DNA of 64,000 nucleotides from Lachnoclostridium sp. (GTDB lineage Bacteria; Bacillota; Clostridia; Lachnospirales; Lachnospiraceae), in NCBI GenBank assembly GCA_023664665.1, contig JAMPEY010000006.1, positions 1 to 64,000 on the forward strand. The letters run 5' to 3'. The notes under the pieces are model-generated. The model was not told the origin of the DNA and did no database searches. It saw only the letters and a list, made by a program, of their open reading frames with translations. The position numbers and the translations under genes were made by a program. Positions 16,892 to 25,440 of the stretch are shown here, piece by piece (position 1 is the first letter of the stretch; every line of letters starts with the position of its first letter).

Positions 16892-19159
16892 TTATGTTAG
16901 GATACGCTCCAATCTCGCCCCCAAGCGGCTTAATACCTCATTGGTGATGCTGTCCGTCTGCTCTGCAAGGTCATAGGCGGTTATTTCCGACTCCCCGGAC
17001 TTGCCAATGATAACGGCAACATCCCCTGCTTTTACATCCGGAATGCCTGTGATGTCTATGATGGTCTGGTCCATGCAGATATTTCCGATAATGGGCGCGT
17101 TGTGCCCATTTATCAGGACATTTCCCCTGCCGCAGGAGAGCGCGCGGGGAAGACCGTCAGCATACCCGATGGCAATGACGGCTATTTTGGCATCTTGGCT
17201 TGCGGTGTAGTTCATGCCATATCCAGCCGATTCCCCCTGTTGTAAATCTTTTACTACGGCAACCCTTGCTTTCACGGAAAGAATGGGCATCAGATTCGGT
17301 GTCCGATTTTCGGTTCGGTCTTTGGGAGCGGGGCGTGTGCTCAAAACTCCATAGAGGGCGATTCCCACTCTGGCATAATCGCCGGCAAGTTCGGGATAGT
17401 TTATGAGTCCATAGCTTGCCAGCAGATGTATTTTCGGACAGGGAAACCCGGAAGCCCTTAATTTGGAAATAATGTCATAAAACGCCTGTGCCTGCGCCAG
17501 AGTAAAGGTTTTATCCGAAGAATTTAAGGATTCGTCTGCGCATAGGTGGGTGTAAATACCTTCTATGCCAAGGTTTTCCAGTTGAAAAATATGGCAGATT
17601 TTTTCAAATTGTTCACAGCGTTCCCCCAAGCGGTGCATACCCGTATCGATTTTTAGGTGTACCCGCAGCTTTTTGCCATAATTATTAAGCATTTTAGCAT
17701 ATTCGTAATCTATAACCGTCTGTGTCAGACGGTATTTTCTTAACAGTGGAAAATCTTCCTTATGGGTATATCCCAGCACTAGAATGTCTCCCTTGATGCC
17801 GCCGCATCTAAGCGTGATTCCCTCAGAAACCGAAGCAACACAGAAGTTTTTTATACCCATGGCGTTTAAGGCTTTTGCAATAAGGACAGCGCCGTGCCCA
17901 TATGCATTTGCCTTCACTGCCGGCATCAGCTCGCAGCCGGACGGCAGAAGGTTTTGCAGGGTGTTTACATTGTGAGAAAGATGCCCCAAATCTATTTCAA
18001 TCCATGCACGGTTTTTGAAATAAGAGCCATTTTTCCGCAATATCTGCGGGATTCCAGAGACGGTCAAGGAAGCCAAAACGGAAGCTCCGCCTGTGGTAAT
18101 GCCAAAGGAAGCCACACAGGATAAAAGGCAGACAACTATGTAATGGATAAGGCTGTTGTCAATGAGTATGGTTTCCAGATGAACCACTTTTGCAAAACCT
18201 CTCAACAAAATGATGCATAGTGGGTGAAGCAGATAAATGTAGGTGGAGAGGGTGCGCAGATACCCGGCAGGAAACAGACCGGCGCAAGGTTTTTCGGAAA
18301 GCAGGTTCTTGTGTTCTATTGCTAAGAGAACTCGAAACAGGAAAAACATACAGGGCAGCAAGGCGATATACATACTGTCATGCCGCTGCATATCAAAACG
18401 ATGGAGGAGCAGTCCCTCCGCTATCATGATAATCAGAAAAATGGAAAAATCCACAACATTCTGTTGGATGGACAGGCTTTGCGGATTGAGTGCTTTGCCG
18501 CGTTTTGCCCCGTTTTGCCTGTCCTGTGACAAATATGCCCCCATTGCCAGAAATACAGGTGCATAGAAAATCCCGTTCCGGGTGTAGGAGAAAATAAAAA
18601 AGATGGCTTCATATATGGATTTCATGCCGGGCACGGCCGCAATAATACCATAATAACTATCCCCAAGAAGCCCCAAAAAGTATAATATAAGGCAAAGGAA
18701 CATAACAGCCTTGAAAGGAAGCCTGCGCGCCGGCAGGCACACAAGCAGCGCTCCGAGGATAACGGCGGGAAGATACCACAAATGATAGAAAGTACCGTCA
18801 AATAAGAGCATACGAAGCTTGTCCCACAGGGTTGTGTCCCGAAAGTGCCCGGCGTAAAGATTGACAGGCAGATAAAGCAGAACAGCCGCCAGATATAAGA
18901 TAAGCGTTTTTTTCAAAAAGGCGGACAGGCGGCGATAGTCCTTTGTATGCCCGAAAAGGTATGGAGGCAACAAAAAGAAGCCTGTCACCATAAAGAAGAA
19001 AGGAACGGCGATTCTGGCAAGAACTCTGGTTAATACAAAATCCGCAGTAGCGCTGAAAGAAGCGAGGGGTGAGGTATGTATGGCAACAACTAACAGTGCG
19101 GCAATGATTCGGAAAGAGTCAAGTGCATTAAATTGTCTTTGGTGTGAATCTGTTTTCAT
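16892..19159 (-). CDS. vanT: VanT-type membrane acyltransferase/serine racemase fusion
   Basis: 755 aa. Residues 1-360 carry about ten membrane segments of the acyltransferase-3 type. Residues 375-755 are an alanine-racemase-type domain, with PLP lysine motif AVKANAYGHG, ESAGYGMNY and NICMDQ. In alanine racemases the motif near the C-terminus is T-I-N-Y-E. Here it is S-I-T-N-E, putting Asn740 where alanine racemases have Tyr, as described for the serine racemase VanT. It should make D-Ser at the membrane. The start overlaps the vanG stop by 4 nt. Confidence 0.88.
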   Translation of the reverse strand: MKTDSHQRQFNALDSFRIIAALLVVAIHTSPLASFSATADFVLTRVLARIAVPFFFMVTGFFLLPPYLFGHTKDYRRLSAFLKKTLILYLAAVLLYLPVNLYAGHFRDTTLWDKLRMLLFDGTFYHLWYLPAVILGALLVCLPARRLPFKAVMFLCLILYFLGLLGDSYYGIIAAVPGMKSIYEAIFFIFSYTRNGIFYAPVFLAMGAYLSQDRQNGAKRGKALNPQSLSIQQNVVDFSIFLIIMIAEGLLLHRFDMQRHDSMYIALLPCMFFLFRVLLAIEHKNLLSEKPCAGLFPAGYLRTLSTYIYLLHPLCIILLRGFAKVVHLETILIDNSLIHYIVVCLLSCVASFGITTGGASVLASLTVSGIPQILRKNGSYFKNRAWIEIDLGHLSHNVNTLQNLLPSGCELMPAVKANAYGHGAVLIAKALNAMGIKNFCVASVSEGITLRCGGIKGDILVLGYTHKEDFPLLRKYRLTQTVIDYEYAKMLNNYGKKLRVHLKIDTGMHRLGERCEQFEKICHIFQLENLGIEGIYTHLCADESLNSSDKTFTLAQAQAFYDIISKLRASGFPCPKIHLLASYGLINYPELAGDYARVGIALYGVLSTRPAPKDRTENRTPNLMPILSVKARVAVVKDLQQGESAGYGMNYTASQDAKIAVIAIGYADGLPRALSCGRGNVLINGHNAPIIGNICMDQTIIDITGIPDVKAGDVAVIIGKSGESEITAYDLAEQTDSITNEVLSRLGARLERILT

Positions 19160-20229
19160 GATGCCACCGCCGTTTCTATCATTTTAGAAATCATGTCTTC
19201 AAAAGAGATTCCGGCGGCTTTCATCATATTTGGGAAGCGGCTGTGGGTGGTAAAGCCGGGAATGGTATTAACCTCGTTAAACACGATTTTGCTTGAGGCG
19301 GTGAAGAACATATCAACCCGGGCAAAGCCTGTACAATCCAAGGTTTTGTAGATAATTCTGGCGGTCTGCTTGATTCTTTCCGACGCTTCGGGGGTAATGC
19401 GCGCAGGAACATGGATAGCGGAGGTTTTCAAGGTATATTTTTCCGTGAAGTCAAAGAATCCTTCGGACAGTTCGATTTCGTCCACTTCCCCAACAGTCAG
19501 GTTTTCGCTGTCCGCGGCGGAACCGCCCATGACAGCGCAGCCTACTTCAAAACCGGAAATGCATTCCTCCATAAGAACGGTTTCATCAAAGGAAAAAGCA
19601 AGTTCTATGGCGGTGGACAGTTGGTTTGCCTCCGTCACTTTTGTAATGCCGTAGGAAGAACCGGTTCGTATAGGCTTTACAAAGAGAGGATAGCCCAATT
19701 TTTCTGCATGGGCAGCAATGGTTTGTTGGTCAGTATGTCTTGTAATCAGAAAGGATTTGGGAACCAAAATCCCTGTGGCGGACACCAGATTATGTGCCCT
19801 ATATTTGTCCATGCAAAGGGCGGAAGCAAGAACCTTACAGCCTATAATGGGAATGCCTGTAAGCTCGAACAGCCCCTGTACGGTGCCGTCTTCTCCGTTT
19901 CTGCCATGAAGTATTGGAAAAACGCCGTCAATGGGGATTGCTTTCACCCTGTCTTCCCTAAGAAGCAGCAGATTATGGGATTTGCGGTTCGGAGATATCA
20001 TGGCAGGGGTGCAGTCAAGGTCATTGCACCATGTATCATCAGGAATTTTTTCGATATCCCCGTCAAAATAAAACCAATCCCCTGCATGGGAAATGCCGAT
20101 TAATATAGGGGTGTATTTCGTTCGGTCCATGGCTTTGATGACTGCGTGGGCAGACTGCAGGGAGACGCTGTATTCCGGGGAGTGCCCTCCGAAGATGACG
20201 GCGATATTTTTGGTGTTTAGCAAGTTCAT
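19156..20229 (-). CDS. vanG: VanG-type D-Ala:D-Ser ligase
   Basis: 357 aa ATP-grasp ligase. IAVIFGGHSPEYSVSL is the N-terminal signature of the D-Ala-D-X ligase family. VFPILHGRNGEDGTVQG and RVDMFFTASSKIVFNEVNTIPG are the ATP/metal segments. The omega-loop reads ELSEGFFDFTEKYTLKT; EKY there is as in VanC/VanE/VanG D-Ser ligases. The partner serine racemase downstream fits D-Ala-D-Ser synthesis. AGGAGG lies 8 nt before the ATG, next to a small hairpin (CCGCT-AA-AGCGG). No vanXY peptidase gene lies between it and vanT or elsewhere in the window. Confidence 0.88.
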   Translation of the reverse strand: MNLLNTKNIAVIFGGHSPEYSVSLQSAHAVIKAMDRTKYTPILIGISHAGDWFYFDGDIEKIPDDTWCNDLDCTPAMISPNRKSHNLLLLREDRVKAIPIDGVFPILHGRNGEDGTVQGLFELTGIPIIGCKVLASALCMDKYRAHNLVSATGILVPKSFLITRHTDQQTIAAHAEKLGYPLFVKPIRTGSSYGITKVTEANQLSTAIELAFSFDETVLMEECISGFEVGCAVMGGSAADSENLTVGEVDEIELSEGFFDFTEKYTLKTSAIHVPARITPEASERIKQTARIIYKTLDCTGFARVDMFFTASSKIVFNEVNTIPGFTTHSRFPNMMKAAGISFEDMISKMIETAVAS

Positions 20230-20296
20230 GGATGATACCTCCTGTCCGCTTTAGCGGGTGTTAATTCAATGATTTGAAAGCGTTTTTCAGTTGTTC

Positions 20297-20354
20297 AGTA
20301 TAGAAGTTTTCTCTTTAAGATTCAATGCGGCAAAACATTAAGAATTCTATAAGA
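20297..20354 (-). promoter_or_regulatory. vanG promoter with direct-repeat regulator boxes
   Basis: On the minus strand a TTGAAT -35 (20320-20325) and a TATACT -10 (20297-20302) have a 17-bp spacer. The pentamer TCTTA (plus-strand TAAGA) occurs at 20316-20320, 20339-20343 and 20350-20354. The last two are 11 bp apart, and the third overlaps the -35. A matching pair lies upstream of vanR at 22771-22786, so VanR is the likely binder. Confidence 0.65.
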
Positions 20355-20443
20355 TTTGTGAAAGAGGCCGCTTGTTTTTCTTTTGCGGTTATTATATCAA
20401 ACAGGAGATTTGTGGATATTAATATAAAAGGGATTTCATCCTA

Positions 20444-20474
20444 AGAAAATATTAAGCTTTAGCTAATATTTTCT
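20444..20474. other. AT-rich dyad upstream of the small membrane ORF
   Basis: AGAAAATATT (20444-20453) is complementary to AATATTTTCT (20465-20474), and the centre can extend the stem through AGC/GCT with one bulged A. It may be an operator or a weak transcript end. A TAAGA/TAAGC pair 11 bp apart (20442, 20453) overlaps it, so the two signals cannot be told apart by eye. Confidence 0.4.
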
Positions 20475-20525
20475 GATAATTTTCCGATATGCAAAACAGA
20501 ATGGAATGATGAGGTTGGGACAGAT

Positions 20526-20663
20526 ATGGATATACAATTGATTATGGACATGCTTTTAAGCATAGCGCCGATTGCCGTCTTGGTATCGGCGCTCATATTA
20601 GTGGTGGGCATTGTCGTTATTGTGATTAAGAAAATTATAGATAAGGGAAATAACGAAGACTAG
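20526..20663 (+). CDS. Putative 45-aa single-pass membrane peptide
   Basis: The ORF runs from ATG 20526 to TAG 20663. A short polar start (MDIQLIMDML) leads into about 23 hydrophobic residues (LSIAPIAVLVSALILVVGIV), then a basic tail with acidic end (KKIIDKGNNED). GATGAGG lies 11 nt upstream. It sits between vanS and vanG on the opposite strand. I recognise no family. The topology suits a small membrane regulator or an unrelated peptide, and translation is unproven. Confidence 0.5.
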   Translation: MDIQLIMDMLLSIAPIAVLVSALILVVGIVVIVIKKIIDKGNNED

Positions 20664-20785
20664 AAGGACTATGTGGCAAGGTGGATGCAGTACCAGCTTT
20701 TACAGACTACCAATAATGTGTTTTATAGGCATTGCGAAGCTCTTGTTTTTGAAGAGTGTCATTGTGCAAATTGCCGGATGTGTTT

Positions 20786-21976
20786 TTAAGGCATGGGAAG
20801 CGTTATCACGAAGGAAATGGTATCATTCTCGCTGTCAGCGGTAATGTTTCCCCCATGTACCGTCACGATTTCCTTTGCGATGGCAAGCCCCAGCCCGGTG
20901 CCGCCGGTGTGGGAGCTGCGGGATTCGTCCAGACGGTAAAATTTTTCAAAGATTGCCGCCAGCTTTTCTTTTGGGATGGTCTTTCCCTTGTTTTGGAAGG
21001 AAATCTCCACAAAGGAATCCTTTTCTTCGGCGCGGATAATGATTTCCGTGCCCCGATAGCTGTATGCGGCGGCATTTTTAAGCACATTGTTAAATACCCG
21101 CGCCAATTTATCCGGGTCGCCATAGACATTTAAGTTTTCCGGAACATTGAGGACCGCCGTGTTGGCATTGGCAGCAAGAATCGGCGAAAGCTCGTCCGTA
21201 AGCTGCAGCATCATATAATACAAATCGATGGTTTCTTTGTTTAAAACAATCTGCTGTAAATTATAGCGTGTGATTTCAAAAAATTCGTTTATCATTTTTT
21301 CCAAGCGGTAAGCCTTGTCCAAGGTAATGTGGATATAATTTATCCGCTGTTTTTCCGGCATGTCGGGAACCTCTTCCAGCAGATTTAAGTAACCGATGAC
21401 AGAGGTAAGGGGAGTGCGGATGTCATGCGCTAGATACATGACTAAATCGTTTTTGCGCTGTTCCGCAAGCTTTGCATCCAAGGAATTTTGTTTTAATGCC
21501 TTTTTGACGGCGTTCAGCCTGTCTTCTGTGGCAAGCAGCTCCGTGGGCAGCAGTATTTCTTTCTCATCATTAAGGAGGTCATCAATGCCCTGATTCACGA
21601 TAGTGAAATATTTCACAAACCAGCGGATTACCCAAATGAGAAGAACCCCAAATACGGATGTGGCTGCGACGAGCAGGATAATAAATTCATATTCACGGAA
21701 AGTAGCGTAGTATAACTCCAGAGCAGCATAATAATTCAAGTCAAAAATGCGCTGGTATAAGGAAATGACGAAATCCACCACCTTGTGGCTTCGGTACAGC
21801 CAATACAAGACAAAAATAATCAGGATGGCAATGAGGGGCAGACCCAGAATCCGGAGAAACAGCTTCTGCTTCAGACGGGAATAGCGGGCATCATGGCTGT
21901 CCTCGCGTTTATCCTTTGTCCTGTTTTGCAATTTATCTGTGATTTTGTTCATTTTATCTGTAATTTTATCCTTCAA
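20786..21976 (-). CDS. vanS: VanS-type sensor histidine kinase
   Basis: 396 aa. The basic N-terminus is followed by two membrane segments (about 35-57 and 80-108 in approximate numbering) enclosing a short external loop. Then come a HAMP-like linker, the HisKA box YLAHDIRTPLTSVIGYL, an N box (VFNNVLKNAAAYSY) and ATP-binding GGTGLGLAIAKEI. The short sensor loop and overall size match VanS of the VanG/VanB-like groups. The start lies inside the last codons of the regulator gene (11-nt overlap), so the pair is translationally coupled. Confidence 0.82.
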   Translation of the reverse strand: MKDKITDKMNKITDKLQNRTKDKREDSHDARYSRLKQKLFLRILGLPLIAILIIFVLYWLYRSHKVVDFVISLYQRIFDLNYYAALELYYATFREYEFIILLVAATSVFGVLLIWVIRWFVKYFTIVNQGIDDLLNDEKEILLPTELLATEDRLNAVKKALKQNSLDAKLAEQRKNDLVMYLAHDIRTPLTSVIGYLNLLEEVPDMPEKQRINYIHITLDKAYRLEKMINEFFEITRYNLQQIVLNKETIDLYYMMLQLTDELSPILAANANTAVLNVPENLNVYGDPDKLARVFNNVLKNAAAYSYRGTEIIIRAEEKDSFVEISFQNKGKTIPKEKLAAIFEKFYRLDESRSSHTGGTGLGLAIAKEIVTVHGGNITADSENDTISFVITLPMP

Positions 21977-22670
21977 TTTTATATCCCACTCCCCATATTG
22001 TTCTGATGTATTTCGGATGCTCCACCGTGTCCTTCATTTTTTCCCGCAGATGGCGGATGTGGACGGTAATGGTATTATTGCTCTTACAGTAATATTCATC
22101 CTTCCAGATTTCATGAAATAACTCTTCTGCGCTGATTACCTCGCCCTTGTGCTCTAACAGGATGCGGAGTATGGAAAACTCGGTGGGAGTTAATACCAAG
22201 GGCTTCTCGTTCAAGGTGCATTCGTGGGTCTTGGTGTTCATCACCAGACCGGAATGGGTGATAATGGGGTCTTCCACGGCAGCAGAACCGGCATTATAGC
22301 TTTTATACCGTCTGAGCTGTGCTTTCACCCTCGCCACCACCTCGAGAGGGCGGAAGGGTTTTGTAATGTAATCGTCAGCCCCCAGCGACAGGCCGGTTAT
22401 CTTGTCAACTTCCTCATCCTTTGCGGTCAGCATGATAATGGGGTAAGTGTATGCCTCGCGGATATGCCTGCAGAGGGTAAGTCCGTCCACATTCGGCAGC
22501 ATGATATCTAAGATGGCGAGGTCGATTTCATCCCCGCATTTATCGATAAAGGCAAGCGCCTTGCTTCCGGAATAGAACTTAAAAACCGTATAGTTTTCGC
22601 TCTTTAAATAAACTTCTATCAAATCAGCAATTTCTTTTTCATCATCCACTACAATAATTCTGTTTGACAT
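21966..22670 (-). CDS. vanR: VanR-type OmpR-family response regulator
   Basis: 234 aa from the ATG at 22670. AAAGGAG lies about 8 nt upstream, and the promoter at 22721-22749 rules out the longer reading frame that opens at 22760. The receiver domain contains IIVVDDE, phospho-Asp in AILDIMLPNVDG, MLTAKD and ITKPF. The winged helix contains LTPTEFSILRILLEHKGEVIS and VHIRHLREKMK...TIWGVGYKI. It should activate vanG-vanT and possibly its own promoter and murL through the repeats described at 20339 and 22771. Confidence 0.85.
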   Translation of the reverse strand: MSNRIIVVDDEKEIADLIEVYLKSENYTVFKFYSGSKALAFIDKCGDEIDLAILDIMLPNVDGLTLCRHIREAYTYPIIMLTAKDEEVDKITGLSLGADDYITKPFRPLEVVARVKAQLRRYKSYNAGSAAVEDPIITHSGLVMNTKTHECTLNEKPLVLTPTEFSILRILLEHKGEVISAEELFHEIWKDEYYCKSNNTITVHIRHLREKMKDTVEHPKYIRTIWGVGYKIEG

Positions 22671-22720
22671 GGGAAAACTCCTTTTGTCAGAGATTTTTGG
22701 TGTGTATTTTTTATACTTAT

Positions 22721-22786
22721 AGTATACCAAAAGGGAAGTTGTATTTGTAGATTTTTTCATGAGATAGTATTAAGATTTTCCTAAGA
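22721..22786 (-). promoter_or_regulatory. vanR promoter and paired regulator boxes
   Basis: On the minus strand TACAAA (22744-22749) and TATACT (22721-22726) are spaced by 17 bp. Upstream, plus-strand TTAAGA at 22770-22775 and CTAAGA at 22781-22786 are 11 bp apart. The block is nearly the same as the pair at the vanG promoter (ATTAAGA-N6-TAAGAT in both). The boxes also lie about 45-60 bp before a possible TAGAAT -10 (22831-22836) of the divergent murL-like gene. Confidence 0.6.
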
Positions 22787-22864
22787 TGGAAAACAAATCT
22801 CAACTCTCTCGACTTTCCAAAAGAAGTGTGTTAGAATATAAGGGATTTGAAATCATGGGAGGAT

Positions 22865-24199
22865 ATGGATTTGTCCAAATTTGATGATTTGCGGGAGCAG
22901 TTTGCTTCTTTTGAGTATAGGGATTTTGAGGTGGAGCGCAGGGAGGATGCATACCATGTGACTTTCCACTACAGCATTCCGGGGCTTTGCGATTTTGCGC
23001 CGGAGTGGGAATTTCCAATCAGGATTCCCCAAGTGGATGAGGGGCTTTTAAACAGGCTGTTTTTTCATCTGGGCATGGTGGAAACCATCAGTTATTATAA
23101 ATGTACCTGTCCAAAGGTAGTGGATGTGCAGTGCGGGAGCCTGTCAAAAGAGCAGTGCAGATGGTGGCAGAAGCTGTACTATAACGGGCTTGGGGAGTTT
23201 ATGTACCGAAACGGCATCGAGGTCAGCCGGGAAGAGCTTATGGAAATCTGCTGTAAAGAGGAGGATCAGAAGCCCTGGCATGATGAGCATACTTATGAAG
23301 GGTGCCTGCTGCCCATAGGAGGCGGAAAGGATTCCGTAGTTTCGCTGGAACTGCTAAAGGGGGAAAAAATTACCACCTACAGCGTAAACGCTAACCGGAC
23401 CACGCAGAATGTCATAGATGTATGCGATTACAAAGCAGGGGATTACAAGGTAAAGCGCACATTGGATGCCAGAATGCTGGAATTAAATAAAAAAGGGTAT
23501 CTGAACGGGCACATTCCTTTTTCCGCCGTGGTGGCATTTTCTACAGTTATTGCGGCATATTTAAGTGGAAACCGGTATATTGTGCTGTCCAATGAAACCA
23601 GCGCAAATGAAACCACTGTGAAGGATTCCTTTGTAAACCACCAATATTCCAAGAGTTTTGAGTTTGAGCAGGATTTTGCATGGTATTTTCAGACATTGAC
23701 GGATTCGGACATTCATTATTTCAGTTTTCTGCGGCCGCTTATGGAACTGCAGATTGCGTGGCTGTTTTCAAGATGCAGGGCTTATCACAAGGTCTTTCGG
23801 AGCTGTAATGCAGGGAGCAAGCAGGGGATTTGGTGCTGCAGCTGCCCGAAATGTCTTTTTGTCTATATTATTTTAACTCCGTTTCTTTCACAGCGGGAGC
23901 TGATAGATATTTTTGGAGAGAACCTTCTGGACAAGGAAGCTTTGGAAAAGGATTTCCGGGAGCTGACCGGCTTGGAGGAGAATAAGCCCTTTGAATGCGT
24001 GGGAACCAGAAAGGAAGTTATGGCATCCTTAAAATATTTTGTTGAGGGACGGCGCGGACACAGTTTGCTGACCGATAAATATAAGGAACGGATTCTGGCG
24101 GCAGAGGATGAAGTAGGTATTATGCTGACAGAGTGGGCGGAGGAGAACAATGTTCCCCCGGCTTACCAAAAGATTCTTAAGAATTACATGAAGGTCTGA
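22865..24199 (+). CDS. murL: MurL-like UDP-MurNAc-L-Ala-L-Glu epimerase
   Basis: About 444 aa. It has an ATP-pyrophosphatase-like loop GGGKDS (about 152-157), VNANRTTQNVI, YIVLSNETSANETTV, and Cys-rich CNAGSKQGIWCCSCPKCLF (around 325). This combination and the length match MurL, first shown in Xanthomonas oryzae to invert the terminal L-Glu of UDP-MurNAc-L-Ala-L-Glu in an ATP-dependent reaction. The next gene is a divergent MurD, the known MurD2 partner arrangement. The start is not settled: ATG 22865 has GGGAGG only 2 nt upstream, and TTG 22847 is the alternative. Confidence 0.78.
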   Translation: MDLSKFDDLREQFASFEYRDFEVERREDAYHVTFHYSIPGLCDFAPEWEFPIRIPQVDEGLLNRLFFHLGMVETISYYKCTCPKVVDVQCGSLSKEQCRWWQKLYYNGLGEFMYRNGIEVSREELMEICCKEEDQKPWHDEHTYEGCLLPIGGGKDSVVSLELLKGEKITTYSVNANRTTQNVIDVCDYKAGDYKVKRTLDARMLELNKKGYLNGHIPFSAVVAFSTVIAAYLSGNRYIVLSNETSANETTVKDSFVNHQYSKSFEFEQDFAWYFQTLTDSDIHYFSFLRPLMELQIAWLFSRCRAYHKVFRSCNAGSKQGIWCCSCPKCLFVYIILTPFLSQRELIDIFGENLLDKEALEKDFRELTGLEENKPFECVGTRKEVMASLKYFVEGRRGHSLLTDKYKERILAAEDEVGIMLTEWAEENNVPPAYQKILKNYMKV

Positions 24200-24244
24200 T
24201 AAAAATGCCTGAGCACCTTTTTAAGGGCGGAATGCGAGGAAAAC

Positions 24245-25438
24245 ATGAGCATTAAAGAAAAAATAAACGGGAAAAAAATATTAATTTGGGGATACGGCAG
24301 GGAAGGCAAATCTACAGAGCGTTTCCTGCAAAATTGCTGCGCCCCCAGAGAAATCAAGGTATTTGAGGGGAGCAGGGAGGAGCTTCCCGAGGAGGATTAT
24401 GACCTGATTATCAAAAGCCCCGGAATTATCTTAAAGGAGGAGGATCTCAAGTTCACTTCCCAGACGGAATTATTCTTGGAGGAGTTCAGGGATCAGGTTA
24501 TCGGCGTTACCGGAACCAAGGGCAAAAGCACTACTTCCGCCATGCTCTATTCCGTATTAAAGGCTTGTACCCAGAGGCCGGTGATTCTCCTCGGCAATAT
24601 CGGAATTCCCTGTCTGGATTATTTTGAGGAGGTGACGAAGGATACCATTGTGGTATATGAGATGTCCTGTCACCAGCTTGCCCATACCGCGGTTTCGCCC
24701 CATATAGCTTTGTTTTTGAATTTTTATGAGGAGCATCTGGATTATTATGGTACGGTGGATGCTTATTTTCAGGCTAAGAGCAATATTACATGGTATCAGC
24801 AGAAGGATGACTATGTATTTTTGGGGGACAATGTGCCTTTTATCGTGACAAAGGCACAGAAAACCGTCCTGCCCAGAAAAGACCACTACCGGTATGAGAT
24901 GCACATTATGGGAGAGCACAATCAGTATAATGCAGAGTTTGTTCATGAGATTGCGGTAAATCTGTATGGTTGCGAAGAAGAAGCAGTTATGCAAAGCTTA
25001 AAGGAATTTGAGGGACTGCCCCACAGGCTGCAGTATATCGGGGATTACAACGGAGTGAAATATTATGATGATTCCATTTCTACCATTCCGGAGGCCACTA
25101 TCAGCGCAGCCAACAGTGTGCCCAAAGTCCAGACCATTTTAATCGGCGGCATGGACAGGGGAATCAGCTATGACATTTTAACGGCTTTTATCAGGGAGCA
25201 TAAAGGGTTAAAGTTTATCTGCGCCTATGAATCGGGCAGCCGGATTTATGAGACGGTGAAGGACTGTGAGAATTGTTTTTATAAAGAGGATTTGGCGCAG
25301 GCGGTAAAACTGGCAAAGGAAATTACGGAGCCGGGAAGGGCGTGCGTGCTTTCGCCGGCGGCGGCATCCTATGGATATTTCAAAGATTTTGAGGAGCGGG
25401 GAGATGTATTTAAGCAGTATGTTTTATGTGGGGAATAA
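24245..25438 (+). CDS. murD2: MurD2-like UDP-MurNAc-L-Ala:L-Glu ligase
   Basis: 397 aa, shorter than usual MurD (about 450). It has a Rossmann start ILIWGYGREGKST, Mur-ligase P-loop GVTGTKGKSTTSA, VYEMSCHQL, LNFYEEHLDYY and HNQYNAEF. Canonical MurD has NDSKATN in the D-Glu site; here it is DDSISTIPEAT, so the Lys is lost. SPAAASYGYF replaces SPACASFDQF. A changed amino-acid pocket and adjacency to murL suggest it adds L-Glu, which MurL then epimerises. It starts 45 nt after murL. A plain MurD paralogue is the alternative. Confidence 0.75.
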   Translation: MSIKEKINGKKILIWGYGREGKSTERFLQNCCAPREIKVFEGSREELPEEDYDLIIKSPGIILKEEDLKFTSQTELFLEEFRDQVIGVTGTKGKSTTSAMLYSVLKACTQRPVILLGNIGIPCLDYFEEVTKDTIVVYEMSCHQLAHTAVSPHIALFLNFYEEHLDYYGTVDAYFQAKSNITWYQQKDDYVFLGDNVPFIVTKAQKTVLPRKDHYRYEMHIMGEHNQYNAEFVHEIAVNLYGCEEEAVMQSLKEFEGLPHRLQYIGDYNGVKYYDDSISTIPEATISAANSVPKVQTILIGGMDRGISYDILTAFIREHKGLKFICAYESGSRIYETVKDCENCFYKEDLAQAVKLAKEITEPGRACVLSPAAASYGYFKDFEERGDVFKQYVLCGE

Positions 25439-25440
25439 TT

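Noticed and set aside
20442..20457. A third TAAGA/TAAGC pair at 11-bp spacing as a VanR site
   Set aside because: It is embedded in a strong AT-rich dyad (20444-20474), so the match may be a by-product of that structure; I did not count it as a regulator site.
22671..22760. Upstream extension of the VanR frame to 22760
   Set aside because: It runs through a good -10/-35 pair, while ATG 22670 has a well-placed AAAGGAG.
24245..25438. Ordinary MurD as the call for this ligase
   Set aside because: The NDSKATN motif is replaced, the protein is short and it sits beside a MurL-like gene, so MurD2 is preferred, though not proven.
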